From contig NZ_JACFRN010000004.1 in assembly GCF_016100975.1 (NCBI RefSeq), positions 62,001 through 126,000 on the forward strand: a DNA stretch of 64,000 bases, read 5' to 3'. Shown here piece after piece: positions 52,969 through 61,150 of the stretch; position 1 is the stretch's first letter, and each line of letters starts with the position of its first letter. The DNA is from Lactobacillus sp. W8174. Lineage in GTDB: Bacteria; Bacillota; Bacilli; Lactobacillales; Lactobacillaceae. A model generated the notes under the pieces. That model did not search any database. It was not told where the DNA came from and was given only the letters and a program-made list of their open reading frames with translations. The translations under genes were made by a program, and so were the position numbers.

Positions 52969-53073
52969 TGTGCTATTTTACAAACTATTATTGTATACAT
53001 ACGGTGCATATTATTAGTCTGTTAAAATAATCAGTATTATTATTAAGATGAACCATGAGAGGATGGTGATAAG

Positions 53074-53628
53074 TTGAAAAGGAGTAAAAAATGGCTATTG
53101 GTATTATGTATGTCGTTACTACTACCTGTGCCTTGTTACTTAATATGGGAAACCAGTAGTTTCTGGCAAAAATATTTAAAGATTAAATTACCGCATTTAG
53201 GTTCTCTTAATCCTATATTTGCCTGGTATTTAATTGGTATCAGTATAATTGTTTTTATAATACTAATTGTTAGTTTAATTGTCATCCTATTCTGGCCAGT
53301 CCAGAGAAACTTTAATTTAATTCATAAACGTGATGGTCAAGTTAAGGTTACTACAAAAGCCATTAATAGCTATGTAATGAATTCACTTGCTGACTTGCCT
53401 TATTTAAATAATGCAAAAGTTAGTTCCAAACTTACGAAACACCGGATTAAAATTAAAATTGGCGGTGACTTGGGTCCAGGTGAAAACATTGCCGCCCTAC
53501 TTGACGATTATCTTGAAGAATTAAAAAAGAGCCTGAAGCAATTGCTAGGAATTGAGCAAAAACCAAAAATTAAAATCAAGTTTATCAATTATCACAAGGG
53601 TGATAAACCTGAAAAGCGCGTTCAATAA
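53074..53628 (+). CDS. amaP: alkaline shock response membrane anchor protein AmaP
   Basis: The 184-residue protein begins at TTG 53074 (MKRSKKWLL) with GGATGGTG upstream. Two N-terminal membrane helices (about 6-25 and 49-75) are followed by a soluble Asp23-like part (VTTKAINSYVMNSLADLPYLNNAKVS). AmaP tethers Asp23 to the membrane in Staphylococcus. First of the trio AmaP-DUF2273-Asp23. Confidence 0.85.
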   Translation: MKRSKKWLLVLCMSLLLPVPCYLIWETSSFWQKYLKIKLPHLGSLNPIFAWYLIGISIIVFIILIVSLIVILFWPVQRNFNLIHKRDGQVKVTTKAINSYVMNSLADLPYLNNAKVSSKLTKHRIKIKIGGDLGPGENIAALLDDYLEELKKSLKQLLGIEQKPKIKIKFINYHKGDKPEKRVQ

Positions 53629-53639
53629 AGGAGGTTAAG

Positions 53640-53822
53640 ATGAAAGAAGAATACAAAAAATACCTCCCAGAAATAAGCGGTGCTGTAATTGGTGTTTTAC
53701 TAGCATTATGCTTTTTGGTACTGGGATTTTTCAAAACTATTTTTGTCATCGTGATGTTAGTCTGCGGCTTTTTGGTTGGACATTACTGGCCAGTGTTCAA
53801 AAAAATGCTGCAAAATAAATAA
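53640..53822 (+). CDS. DUF2273 small membrane protein
   Basis: The 60-residue protein has two hydrophobic segments (about 12-30 and 32-50) with the GVLLALCFLVLGFFKTIFV and GHYWP motifs of DUF2273, always found with Asp23 genes. AAAGGAGG precedes the ATG. Its job is unknown, probably assembling the membrane complex. Confidence 0.88.
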   Translation: MKEEYKKYLPEISGAVIGVLLALCFLVLGFFKTIFVIVMLVCGFLVGHYWPVFKKMLQNK

Positions 53823-53845
53823 TTTATATAAGGAGTATATGCAAT

Positions 53846-54367
53846 ATGGTACAATCAAGTTCAAATCAAGGTAGTTCAAAACCAGAAGTTAAAGGTGACT
53901 TAAAATACGATTCAAAAGTAATTCAAAAAATCGTGGGTATTGCTTTATCAGATATTAAAGGTTTACTAACTGTTAACGGTGGCTTTTTCTCAAATATTGC
54001 CGATAAAATTGTTAACAGTGATGATGTTACTTCAGGCGTAAATGTTGAAGTTGGTAAAAAACAAGTAGCTGTTGACATTGAAATTGTTGCAGAATATGGC
54101 GTTGATATTACCAAGTTATACGATCAAATTAAGCAAAAGATCCAAGAAAAAGTCAAAGAAATGACCGGTCTTGATACAGTTGAAGTCAACGTTACTGTAG
54201 TTGACATTAAAACTAAAGAGCAACACGAAAAAGATTCTGTCAGCTTGCAAGACCGTATTACCGGGGCTGCTCAAGATACTAAGGATAAAATTACCGATCA
54301 AAAAGATAAGGTTCAAGATAAAGCCGAAGAAAAGAAAAAGGAAACTAAAGAATCTAGAGTTAAATAA
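53846..54367 (+). CDS. Asp23/Gls24 family alkaline shock protein
   Basis: The 173-residue protein has the Asp23 domain (residues 20-125: KVIQKIVGIALSDIKGLLTVNGG, VNVEVGKKQVAVDIEIVAEYG) and a highly charged Lys/Glu/Asp tail (140-173). It is abundant in stressed cells and supports envelope integrity in relatives. It follows DUF2273 by 23 nt; AAGGAG precedes the ATG. No terminator was identified directly after it. Confidence 0.9.
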   Translation: MVQSSSNQGSSKPEVKGDLKYDSKVIQKIVGIALSDIKGLLTVNGGFFSNIADKIVNSDDVTSGVNVEVGKKQVAVDIEIVAEYGVDITKLYDQIKQKIQEKVKEMTGLDTVEVNVTVVDIKTKEQHEKDSVSLQDRITGAAQDTKDKITDQKDKVQDKAEEKKKETKESRVK

Positions 54368-54466
54368 TAAACATAATTTCAATCTGCAAACACAAAATTT
54401 ATAAAGTACGTGTCTGAGAACAAATAAACTATGAATTTACGAAAAAAAGAAGGTAAAGCATAATTT

Positions 54467-54545
54467 TGGTGTTAACCCTAAAATTAGGACACTTTATTAG
54501 TTGTTAACTTCGGATAGCATTCAAACCGTATAGAGAAAAATTAGG
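54467..54545 (-). mobile_element. relic of an IS3-like element end (orfB tail)
   Basis: The end TGGTGTTAACCCTAAAATTAGGACACTTTATTAG... (54467 onward) matches the 55011 end of the mini-element. On the minus strand the frame before it ends GLNAIRS-stop, resembling the C-terminus of IS3-group transposases (GLxPIEYR). The other end was not found. Confidence 0.55.
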
Positions 54546-54597
54546 GATAACTCAGATAACTTAATCAAATTCTTGTGCAAGATTAGTTTAATCATGC

Positions 54598-54752
54598 TAA
54601 AATATATCTATAGAGCAAAAGAAGCCTTGTAAAAACAAGACTTCTTCTCTGAATTTCAAGCAGCCGCTTTAAAGGCGGTTGACTCAATTACGTTTTTAAT
54701 CAAAAAGACCAATCCCATAACTGGCCAAAGTTATTGTTGGGACGGTCTTTTT
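54598..54752 (+). ncRNA. candidate antisense RNA of the holin-like toxin
   Basis: An extended -10 (TGC-TAAAAT, 54595-54603) precedes a stem-loop (54620-54645, ten of eleven pairs), a second GC-rich hairpin (54663-54678) and a long terminator (54702-54717 with 54738-54752) shared with the convergent toxin gene. This convergent layout over a bidirectional terminator is that of type I systems. Confidence 0.45.
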
Positions 54753-54754
54753 GT

Positions 54755-54841
54755 TTACCTGTGCTTGTCGATATAGGTCAACAAGACAATAATAAACGAG
54801 GCAAAGGCCAGCGCTAATTCTAGCGCATGGAATACGCTCAC
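54755..54841 (-). CDS. holin-like type I toxin (Hol_Tox family)
   Basis: A 28-residue peptide starting at GTG 54841: MSVFHALELALAFASF, then IIVLLTYIDKHR. One hydrophobic helix with a short charged tail is the form of putative holin-like toxins of lactobacilli and enterococci. AAAGG lies about 10 nt upstream. The terminator at 54702-54752 follows directly. It probably inserts into the membrane when its antisense RNA is absent. A longer ORF in another frame over the same DNA (54696-54881) is a shadow. Confidence 0.7.
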   Translation of the reverse strand: MSVFHALELALAFASFIIVLLTYIDKHR

Positions 54842-55010
54842 TTGCTGAACACCTTTCTAAAAGATTTCGTGCCATAAGCACCCTCTCCTTTCAAGTGAAA
54901 CAGCCAACCGCCCTCAAAACAATTTGCTATCAATTCAAATTTAATTATAGCAAAGATTGCCTTATTCCTAAGCAACAGTAATCGTTTAATTTAAAAGACT
55001 AGACCACTTT

Positions 55011-55171
55011 TGATGTTAACCCTAAATTAGGACACTTTATTAGTTGTTAGCGAAGGACTAATCTCCGATATTCAATCGGAGTTAGTACTTTTAGTTTGAT
55101 TTCAATTTTATCTTGTTTAGATAATTTAGTCATAAAAATAACCTCCAAATTTGTCCTAAATTTGGGGATCA
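55011..55171 (-). mobile_element. 161-bp mini-element made of the two ends of an IS3-like sequence
   Basis: The termini are TGATGTTAACCCTAAATTAGGAC (left, + strand; three bases split by indel) and, inverted, TGATCCCCAAATTTAGGAC; both flanks read TTT, a possible 3-bp target duplication. On the minus strand a ribosome-binding site leads to ATG at about 55132 reading MTKLSKQDKIEI, the orfA start of IS1223/IS150-like elements, fused to LKVLTPIEYRRLVLR-stop, an orfB C-terminus. Nothing between remains. It is a non-autonomous deletion derivative. Confidence 0.65.
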
Positions 55172-55207
55172 TTTCATAACTTTACTGCCTTTTATAAATT
55201 AATGAAA

Positions 55208-55624
55208 TTAACCGTAATATTGATCATGGTCTAAAGCAGTTTCATCGAAATTAACTATCACAAATTCATAGTTTGAAAAACACTCCATCCAGTTGTTATA
55301 ATAGTCGTTCTCTTTTTTTAGCGACTTACTGTTTTCTTCTCCTTCTATTATAAAAGGCTTTGAACGTATATTAAAATTTGCATGTATTGCACCTAGCAAG
55401 TTCAATAAACACAAGAAATCTTTTGCTGAAGCCACACTTACATGAAAAGATTTAAACGAACTATTGTTTTTGCCAAGATAACTTTTTGCTCTATTATACT
55501 CAGCAGCAGATTCTGCCCTATAATTTTCAACGCTATTTACATTCTCTTCAATAATAGCTGTCGGAGCTTGTTTTTTAAAAAGATCTAGTATCTTTCTTAA
55601 TTTCGAAAATTGTTCATCATTCAT
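55208..55624 (-). CDS. orphan hypothetical protein
   Basis: About 138 residues from the ATG at 55624 (GGAATG upstream; earlier ATGs exist in frame). Helical N-terminus (FSKLRKILDLFKKQAP), a mid region with KSFHVSVASAKDFLCLLNLLGAIHANF and an acidic C-terminus (FVIVNFDETALDHDQ). No family recognised; the acidic, small, soluble character and location in the IS-relic patch would suit an immunity or accessory protein, without evidence. Confidence 0.55.
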   Translation of the reverse strand: MNDEQFSKLRKILDLFKKQAPTAIIEENVNSVENYRAESAAEYNRAKSYLGKNNSSFKSFHVSVASAKDFLCLLNLLGAIHANFNIRSKPFIIEGEENSKSLKKENDYYNNWMECFSNYEFVIVNFDETALDHDQYYG

Positions 55625-55826
55625 TTTTATCATTCCATTTAAAAGGCAGTGCTTGGAAATATTATATCTCCTAAGAAACAATCAATTTTACCGCTTATTT
55701 CTGCAGAATCTTAGGTAATAGCTACATTTGCATTTAAGAGTAACTGCATAAAACACTATGCTCATAATCTAAAAGACTAGAGTTTCACAGCTTATTTAAT
55801 TGGTTGATAAAAGAAGTATTATTCTA

Positions 55827-57455
55827 TCATCCCAATTCGATTACTTGATCAAACTGCTTTTTGATTTCCGGTCGCAAGTGATGAGAAATGTAGACTAAAG
55901 TGATGTTGTCCAAATCAAGCAGACTTTGTTCGATTTTCTGGCCATCTTTTTCATCAATTGCGGAAGTAATTTCATCGGCCAATATAACCTGCGGGTTACC
56001 CAGCAATTGCCGTGCCAGTGCAATTCGTTGCTTTTGTCCACCCGAAATGTTGTTACCGGCGTGTTTTAAAACAGTGTCAAGCCCGCTGGCGCTGTCAGCG
56101 ACAAATTTTTCCAAACCTGCACGTTTAATCGCAGTCTTCAGCTCTTCTTCAGTTGTCTCACGATCTAAAGTGATGTTATAACGCAGGCTGCCATCAAAAA
56201 TATAGGCTGACTGGTCAATATAAGCGATCTGCTTATGTAGCGACCGCAGACTAAGTTCACGGTATTCATTGTTATCCCAGGTAAGTGATCCTTGGTAGCC
56301 GGTTAATAAACCACCAATTAATTTTACCAGGGTCGACTTACCGCAGCCTGACGGTCCAACAATAGCTACCCGTTCGCCTCGCTTAATGCTGCCGGCAACA
56401 TTCGTTAAAATAGGTCTGTCACTATTAGGATAGCTGAACGAAAGGTCACTAAATGCAATTTGCTGGGTCAAAGGAGCAACATCCTTGTCCCCCGTCTTCT
56501 TCTGCGTATTAGCTAGTTTATTGTACTTGTCAAAAATAGGCTGTACTGCCCGAATTGAAGTTAGATCAATACTGATTTCTGTCAAGCTGCCAAAAACATT
56601 CCCGGACATTGAACCAACAATTAAAATAGCTCCAATTGGAATCTGATTGTGAAAGGCCAGGTATCCGGATTCAACAGTTAAAATAGTTTGAGCAGATACA
56701 CTAATCAGGTTAATCAGTGCATTAGAAGAGGACATTTCCGTAATGTAATTAACTCGAGCCTGTCCAGCCTTATCTGATGCCGCAAGAACTATTTTATTGA
56801 GCAATTTTTGCTGACCAAGCGTGAGCAGGTTGACAAAGCCCTCAAGAACGTCGGTTATTTTTGACGTTAATACCTCATTTTGCCTGCTTTGTTTTTGCGA
56901 TAACTCCTCCAACTTTTTCTTAAAAAGACGGGGAAATAAAATCATAATAACAGCAAAAACCAAAGTAGTTACAAATAAGAGTGGATGGTAAGAAAACAGG
57001 ATGACACTGGCAATAATGCCTAAGAGTGCACTGCTAAATGTTTGCTCTAAACTGAAAAAGCCATCTTGATTAATTTGGTTAATATCGTTAGTAAACCAGG
57101 AAACATAGTCAGCTTCCGTGTGCTTATTAAAGCCTTCATATTCTTGACGACCAATTACATGGGCTAATGCGCTCCTAATAGAATTATCGACAGCCTTGAT
57201 AATTACAGCGGAATATCGTGAACTACAAAAAAAGAAAATTAGGAAAAAGCCCCAGCTAAGCAAGTTTAAACCTGTATCAACAATAAAGCCCTTTAAACTA
57301 TGCTGTGTCAAAGCAGTAAGTGCATTACCTTTAAAAACGCTGGCAGCAGTTTGTGCCAAATTCCGGCCAAAATAGAAAATAGCCAGAATCACATACATGT
57401 CTGAATTACGTTTAATGTAGGTCCAAAGCGAAAATTTTGTTAGAGAATTTTCCAT
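55827..57455 (-). CDS. ABC exporter half-transporter (permease-ATPase fusion)
   Basis: 542 residues: six membrane helices (about 20-300), then an ATPase domain with GPSGCGKST, Q-loop IDQSAYIFDG, ISGGQKQRIALARQL and VILADEITSAID. Walker B Asp is followed by Glu as expected. Such half-transporters (HlyB/MsbA-like, also the lactobacillar multidrug/bacteriocin type) work as dimers; the partner could be itself. No substrate gene adjacent. Confidence 0.88.
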   Translation of the reverse strand: MENSLTKFSLWTYIKRNSDMYVILAIFYFGRNLAQTAASVFKGNALTALTQHSLKGFIVDTGLNLLSWGFFLIFFFCSSRYSAVIIKAVDNSIRSALAHVIGRQEYEGFNKHTEADYVSWFTNDINQINQDGFFSLEQTFSSALLGIIASVILFSYHPLLFVTTLVFAVIMILFPRLFKKKLEELSQKQSRQNEVLTSKITDVLEGFVNLLTLGQQKLLNKIVLAASDKAGQARVNYITEMSSSNALINLISVSAQTILTVESGYLAFHNQIPIGAILIVGSMSGNVFGSLTEISIDLTSIRAVQPIFDKYNKLANTQKKTGDKDVAPLTQQIAFSDLSFSYPNSDRPILTNVAGSIKRGERVAIVGPSGCGKSTLVKLIGGLLTGYQGSLTWDNNEYRELSLRSLHKQIAYIDQSAYIFDGSLRYNITLDRETTEEELKTAIKRAGLEKFVADSASGLDTVLKHAGNNISGGQKQRIALARQLLGNPQVILADEITSAIDEKDGQKIEQSLLDLDNITLVYISHHLRPEIKKQFDQVIELG

Positions 57456-58143
57456 TATCTATCTCCTAACTAAATGCCTGTTTTTAGTGTTAATACTAAA
57501 ATGACATATCTTCCTGAGAGAAACAGTTTGCAAATAATAATGATTTTTGACCTATTTCAATGCTGCAGGTCCTTAAATAATTTATTATTGTGGGCTTTAG
57601 CATTCCTTTTAAAAATCCCCCTAAATACCAATTACGGCATGAAACATACTAGTTTACTCTTTTTATTTGAATTATTTACTACTACCTTTATAATTCATTT
57701 ATCATTTTATTGCTTTTATAATATAAAAGCAATCTATTTTTAATTTTTGTATTTAGAATTATTTTTTCACAACAGTATATAAATAGTGTGACTTCTTTAT
57801 ACTCTTTAAAAAACTTGTTTCATAGTTGATAAATCCTTATCATGTTTTAATTGAATTAAAGCATGCAACTGCTTTCAGCTTCGCTTGTTTTAACGATAAA
57901 AACTAAATGCAAGCTGTACAGCTTGATATCAAATAAATATTTCCATTATGCTTCAACACTATTGTAAGTTAATAACTATTAGTTTAATTTTGAGGATTTA
58001 TTTGTTGCTTTTTATTTTAGTTTCACGTGTAACACAGTTTAAAATCATAAGTTCAAATTTTCAATTTTGACAATAACTACAACTTTTTACTTCTGTATTA
58101 TACAAAATCACTTGACTTTTTGATTAAAATTTTAATTTACTTT
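57456..58143. other. gene-free stretch before dak
   Basis: About 690 bp with no credible gene; an open frame at 57474-57743 has no ribosome-binding site and no coding features. It holds a parS-like site at 58019-58034. Confidence 0.6.
58019..58034. other. parS-like ParB-binding site (15/16)
   Basis: AGTTTCACGTGTAACA; its complement TGTTACACGTGAAACT matches TGTTNCACGTGAAACA except the last base. It keeps the full CACGTG core and is intergenic. Confidence 0.72.
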
Positions 58144-58173
58144 TTGCTTGTATACCACTATATCTCGTATTAA
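58144..58173 (+). promoter_or_regulatory. dak-dgk promoter
   Basis: -35 TTGCTT (58144-58149) and -10 TATTAA (58168-58173), 18 nt apart, 39 nt before the GTG start. Confidence 0.55.
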
Positions 58174-58211
58174 ACTAAATAAGAATCTATATATTGTATT
58201 TATGAAAGAAC

Positions 58212-58862
58212 GTGATCCAAGTTATTGTTTTAAGTGGGCCAATTGGAGCCGGTAAATCCAGTTTAACTAGTATTTTAGCTGAGCACTTAGGTACACAAGC
58301 CTTTTACGAGGGAGTTGATAATAATCCTGTTCTTCCTTTATATTACCAAGACATGAAACGCTATACTTTTTTGCTCAACATCTACTTGCTTAACCATCGT
58401 TTAGCACAAATCAACCAGGCAATCCGAGAGAAAAACAGTGTTTCAGACCGTTCGATTTATGAAGACGCACTCTTTTTCAAAATGAACGCGGATAGTAAAG
58501 TGGCTGATCCAACTGAGTTTAAGATATATGATAGTCTACTCGAAAATATGATGGAAGACACACCGGGCAATCCTAGCAAAAAACCCGATTTGCTAATCTA
58601 CATTCATGTTTCCCTTGATACAATGCTTAAACGCATTAAAAAGCGGGGTCGTTCATTTGAGCAAATTAGTACAGATCCCAGTTTAAAAGATTACTATGCC
58701 AGGCTAATTAAGTATTACGAACCTTGGTACGAAAAATATGATGCATCTCCCAAGATTAAAATTGATGGCGATAAATACGATTTTATCTGCGATGAAGATG
58801 CCAAAAAAGAAGTTTTACGTCAGATTGATGACAAATTGCATGCAATAGGCAATTTAGAATAG
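58212..58862 (+). CDS. dak: deoxyadenosine kinase
   Basis: 216 residues from a GTG (GAAAGAAC upstream). Deoxynucleoside kinase fold with P-loop GPIGAGKSS (residues 8-16), [11 protein letters not shown] motif and [11 protein letters not shown] lid. It phosphorylates deoxyadenosine to dAMP. In L. acidophilus the heterodimeric kinase is encoded by tandem dak-dgk genes with near-identical N-termini, exactly as here; the 216-residue member corresponds by length to the dAK subunit (about 215). Confidence 0.88.
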   Translation: MIQVIVLSGPIGAGKSSLTSILAEHLGTQAFYEGVDNNPVLPLYYQDMKRYTFLLNIYLLNHRLAQINQAIREKNSVSDRSIYEDALFFKMNADSKVADPTEFKIYDSLLENMMEDTPGNPSKKPDLLIYIHVSLDTMLKRIKKRGRSFEQISTDPSLKDYYARLIKYYEPWYEKYDASPKIKIDGDKYDFICDEDAKKEVLRQIDDKLHAIGNLE

Positions 58863-58874
58863 AGAAGGAACGTG

Positions 58875-59564
58875 ATGACAGTTATTGTTTTAAGCGGGCC
58901 AATTGGAGCCGGTAAATCCAGTTTAACCAGTATTTTAGCTAAGTATTTAGGAACTAAACCTTTTTATGAGAGTGTCGATAACAATCCTGTATTGCCACTT
59001 TTTTATGCTGATCCTAAAAAATACGCATTTTTACTCCAAGTGTTTTTCCTAAACACTCGTTTTCGTAGTATCAAGGATGCATTAACCGATGATAATAACG
59101 TTCTTGATCGTTCAATTTATGAAGATGCCCTTTTCTTTCAAATGAATGCAGACATTGGTCGGGCTACCAAAGAAGAAGTTGATACATATTATGAACTGCT
59201 CAATAATATGATGGGTGAGCTTAAGCACATGCCCAAGAAAAATCCTGATCTTTTGGTTCATATTAAGGTTTCATATGACACTATGATTAAAAGGATTCAA
59301 AAACGAGGACGTCCTTATGAGCAGCTGAGCTACGACGCAACGCTGGAAGATTATTATAAGAGACTTTTGCGTTACTACAAACCGTGGTATGAAAAATACG
59401 ATTACTCTCCTAAAATGGAAATAGATGGTGACAAACTAGACTTCATTACTGATGACCATGCTAGAGAAGTTGTACTTGATCAAATTGTTGCCAAGCTAAA
59501 AGAAATGGGTAAATTACCTAAATCTTGGGACAAGTCTACAGCTATTCAAATTGAGCAACAATAA
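58875..59564 (+). CDS. dgk: deoxyguanosine kinase
   Basis: About 229 residues; ATG 58875 (AAGGA six nt upstream) or the GTG just before. Same fold: [33 protein letters not shown]. It phosphorylates deoxyguanosine to dGMP as partner of Dak; its length matches the dGK subunit (about 224). The two N-termini share [20 protein letters not shown] at the protein and DNA level, which could recombine. Confidence 0.88.
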   Translation: MTVIVLSGPIGAGKSSLTSILAKYLGTKPFYESVDNNPVLPLFYADPKKYAFLLQVFFLNTRFRSIKDALTDDNNVLDRSIYEDALFFQMNADIGRATKEEVDTYYELLNNMMGELKHMPKKNPDLLVHIKVSYDTMIKRIQKRGRPYEQLSYDATLEDYYKRLLRYYKPWYEKYDYSPKMEIDGDKLDFITDDHAREVVLDQIVAKLKEMGKLPKSWDKSTAIQIEQQ

Positions 59565-59581
59565 ATCCATTATTTTAAAGA

Positions 59582-59610
59582 GCCATTAGCTAGAGCTAGT
59601 GGCCCTTTTC
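59582..59610 (+). terminator. probable terminator of dak-dgk
   Basis: GCCATTAG (59582-59589) pairs with CTAGTGGC (59596-59603, one G:U), followed by CCTTTTC. Confidence 0.55.
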
Positions 59611-59836
59611 ATATCTTGCTTAAATATCATATAGTTTTTAACATGTTCATTAACCTAACTATCAGCAAGTTACAAATTTCCATATTAATTAGATAAAATT
59701 TCGTAAACTATGTTATGATTAAAACATATATTTTTTCACATATTTTTTTAATCAATTTATATAATTTTAGCTGGTAGTAAAAGAGTTGCCCTATTAGCCT
59801 CTCTAATCAAATTAATTTCAGTAAAAAGGAGAAAAA

Positions 59837-60478
59837 ATGAACTATATCCTTTCAATTATGCCCTCTTTAATTTCGGGTGCAAAGATGACATTAATTTTAT
59901 TCTTTTGGACTTTGATTGTTTCTATTCCCTTGGGAATTATAGTCAGCCTAGGCTTACTTTCACATTTTAAACCCTTAAGATTAATCTTAAAATTTTACAT
60001 TTGGATTATGCGAGGTACTCCTCTTCTGCTGCAATTAATTTTTATTTTCTATGGCTTGCCTATAGTCGGTATTATTTTTCAGCGCTACGATGCAGCGCTT
60101 TTTGCCTTTATTTTAAACTACACAGCTTATTTTGCCGAGATATTCCGCGGTGGCTTTCAATCAATCCCTGTAGGGCAATATGAAAGTGCTCGCGTTTTAA
60201 GACTAAATTACTGGCAAACATTGAGCCATATTATTATTCCTCAGGTCAGCAAAATAGTTATACCTTCAATTGGCAATGAAGTGATCAACTTAGTTAAAGA
60301 TACTTCTTTAGTGTATGTCATTGGTTTGGGTGAGCTCTTACGTGCTGGCAATGTTGCTACAGCAAGAGACGTAACACTAATTCCTTTAGTGATAGTCGGT
60401 ATAATTTATCTATTAATGACAGGTATCGCATCATTTTTGCTGAAAAAAATTGAACACAATTTTGCAAAGTGGAAGTAA
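59837..60478 (+). CDS. polar amino acid ABC transporter permease
   Basis: The 213-residue permease has about five helices and the binding-protein-dependent EAA-like loop RGGFQSIPVGQYESARVLRLNYWQTLSHIIIPQ that docks the ATPase. It belongs to the HisM/GlnP group. First of permease-ATPase-binding protein; AAAAAGGAG precedes the ATG. Confidence 0.92.
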   Translation: MNYILSIMPSLISGAKMTLILFFWTLIVSIPLGIIVSLGLLSHFKPLRLILKFYIWIMRGTPLLLQLIFIFYGLPIVGIIFQRYDAALFAFILNYTAYFAEIFRGGFQSIPVGQYESARVLRLNYWQTLSHIIIPQVSKIVIPSIGNEVINLVKDTSLVYVIGLGELLRAGNVATARDVTLIPLVIVGIIYLLMTGIASFLLKKIEHNFAKWK

Positions 60479-60496
60479 ATTAGGGGAAATAATACT

Positions 60497-61150
60497 ATGC
60501 TAGAACTTAAAAACATTACCAAAAAATTTGGCTCTCGTACGATTTTAAACAAGTTAAACTTAACTATTCCTGACAAACAAATTTTAGCCATTGTAGGACC
60601 ATCTGGAGCAGGCAAAACTACTTTGCTGCGCTGCTTAAGTGGTTTAGAAAAAATTGATTCCGGTGATTTTTTGTGGGATGGGCAAAAGTTTGACCCAGCC
60701 GCTCCTGATAGCAAAAGTCATATTATCGGAGTAGTTTTTCAAAGCTATGAGCTTTTCCCCAATTTAACTGTAATCGAAAACATTACCTTGGCACCAACAC
60801 TAGTTTTAAAAGAAAGTGCAGATCAGGCACAAGCCCGTGCGCGAAAATTGCTTGAACAACTAGATTTAACTGGTAAAGAACAGCTCTATCCCTACCAGCT
60901 TTCTGGAGGTCAGCAACAAAGAGTAGCTATTGTACGTGCTCTAGCAATGGAACCACATATTCTATGTTATGACGAACCCACTTCTGCTTTAGATCCTGCT
61001 TTAAGAACAAAAGTCGGAGAAATAATTTTAAAGCTTAAAAATAATAACAACATGACGCAAATTATTGTCACTCATGACATGGAATTTGCCAGCCAAGTGG
61101 CCGATCAGGTATTCAAAGTAAAAGCATTAGATGATAAGAAGGTAATATAA
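60497..61150 (+). CDS. amino acid ABC transporter ATP-binding protein
   Basis: The 217-residue ATPase has GPSGAGKTT, VVFQSYELFPNLTVIENI, LSGGQQQRVAIVRAL and CYDEPTSALDP, typical of GlnQ-like proteins. It powers the permease encoded 18 nt upstream and ends one base before the binding-protein start. Confidence 0.94.
   Translation: MLELKNITKKFGSRTILNKLNLTIPDKQILAIVGPSGAGKTTLLRCLSGLEKIDSGDFLWDGQKFDPAAPDSKSHIIGVVFQSYELFPNLTVIENITLAPTLVLKESADQAQARARKLLEQLDLTGKEQLYPYQLSGGQQQRVAIVRALAMEPHILCYDEPTSALDPALRTKVGEIILKLKNNNNMTQIIVTHDMEFASQVADQVFKVKALDDKKVI

Noticed and set aside
54696..54881. 61-residue minus-strand ORF over the toxin
   Set aside because: Shadow of the 28-residue holin-like toxin in another frame; it runs through the terminator and has a Cys/Arg-rich, unnatural composition.
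54887..54902. CCTTTCAAGTGAAACA before the holin-like toxin as parS
   Set aside because: 13 of 16 and altered core; not convincing.
57489..57507. GTGTTAATACTAAAATGAC as a further IS-end relic
   Set aside because: Too short and diverged from TGTTAACCCTAAAATTAGGAC to separate from chance.
57474..57743. 89-residue plus-strand ORF upstream of dak
   Set aside because: No ribosome-binding site, odd composition, starts at the edge of the ABC exporter promoter region; probably chance.
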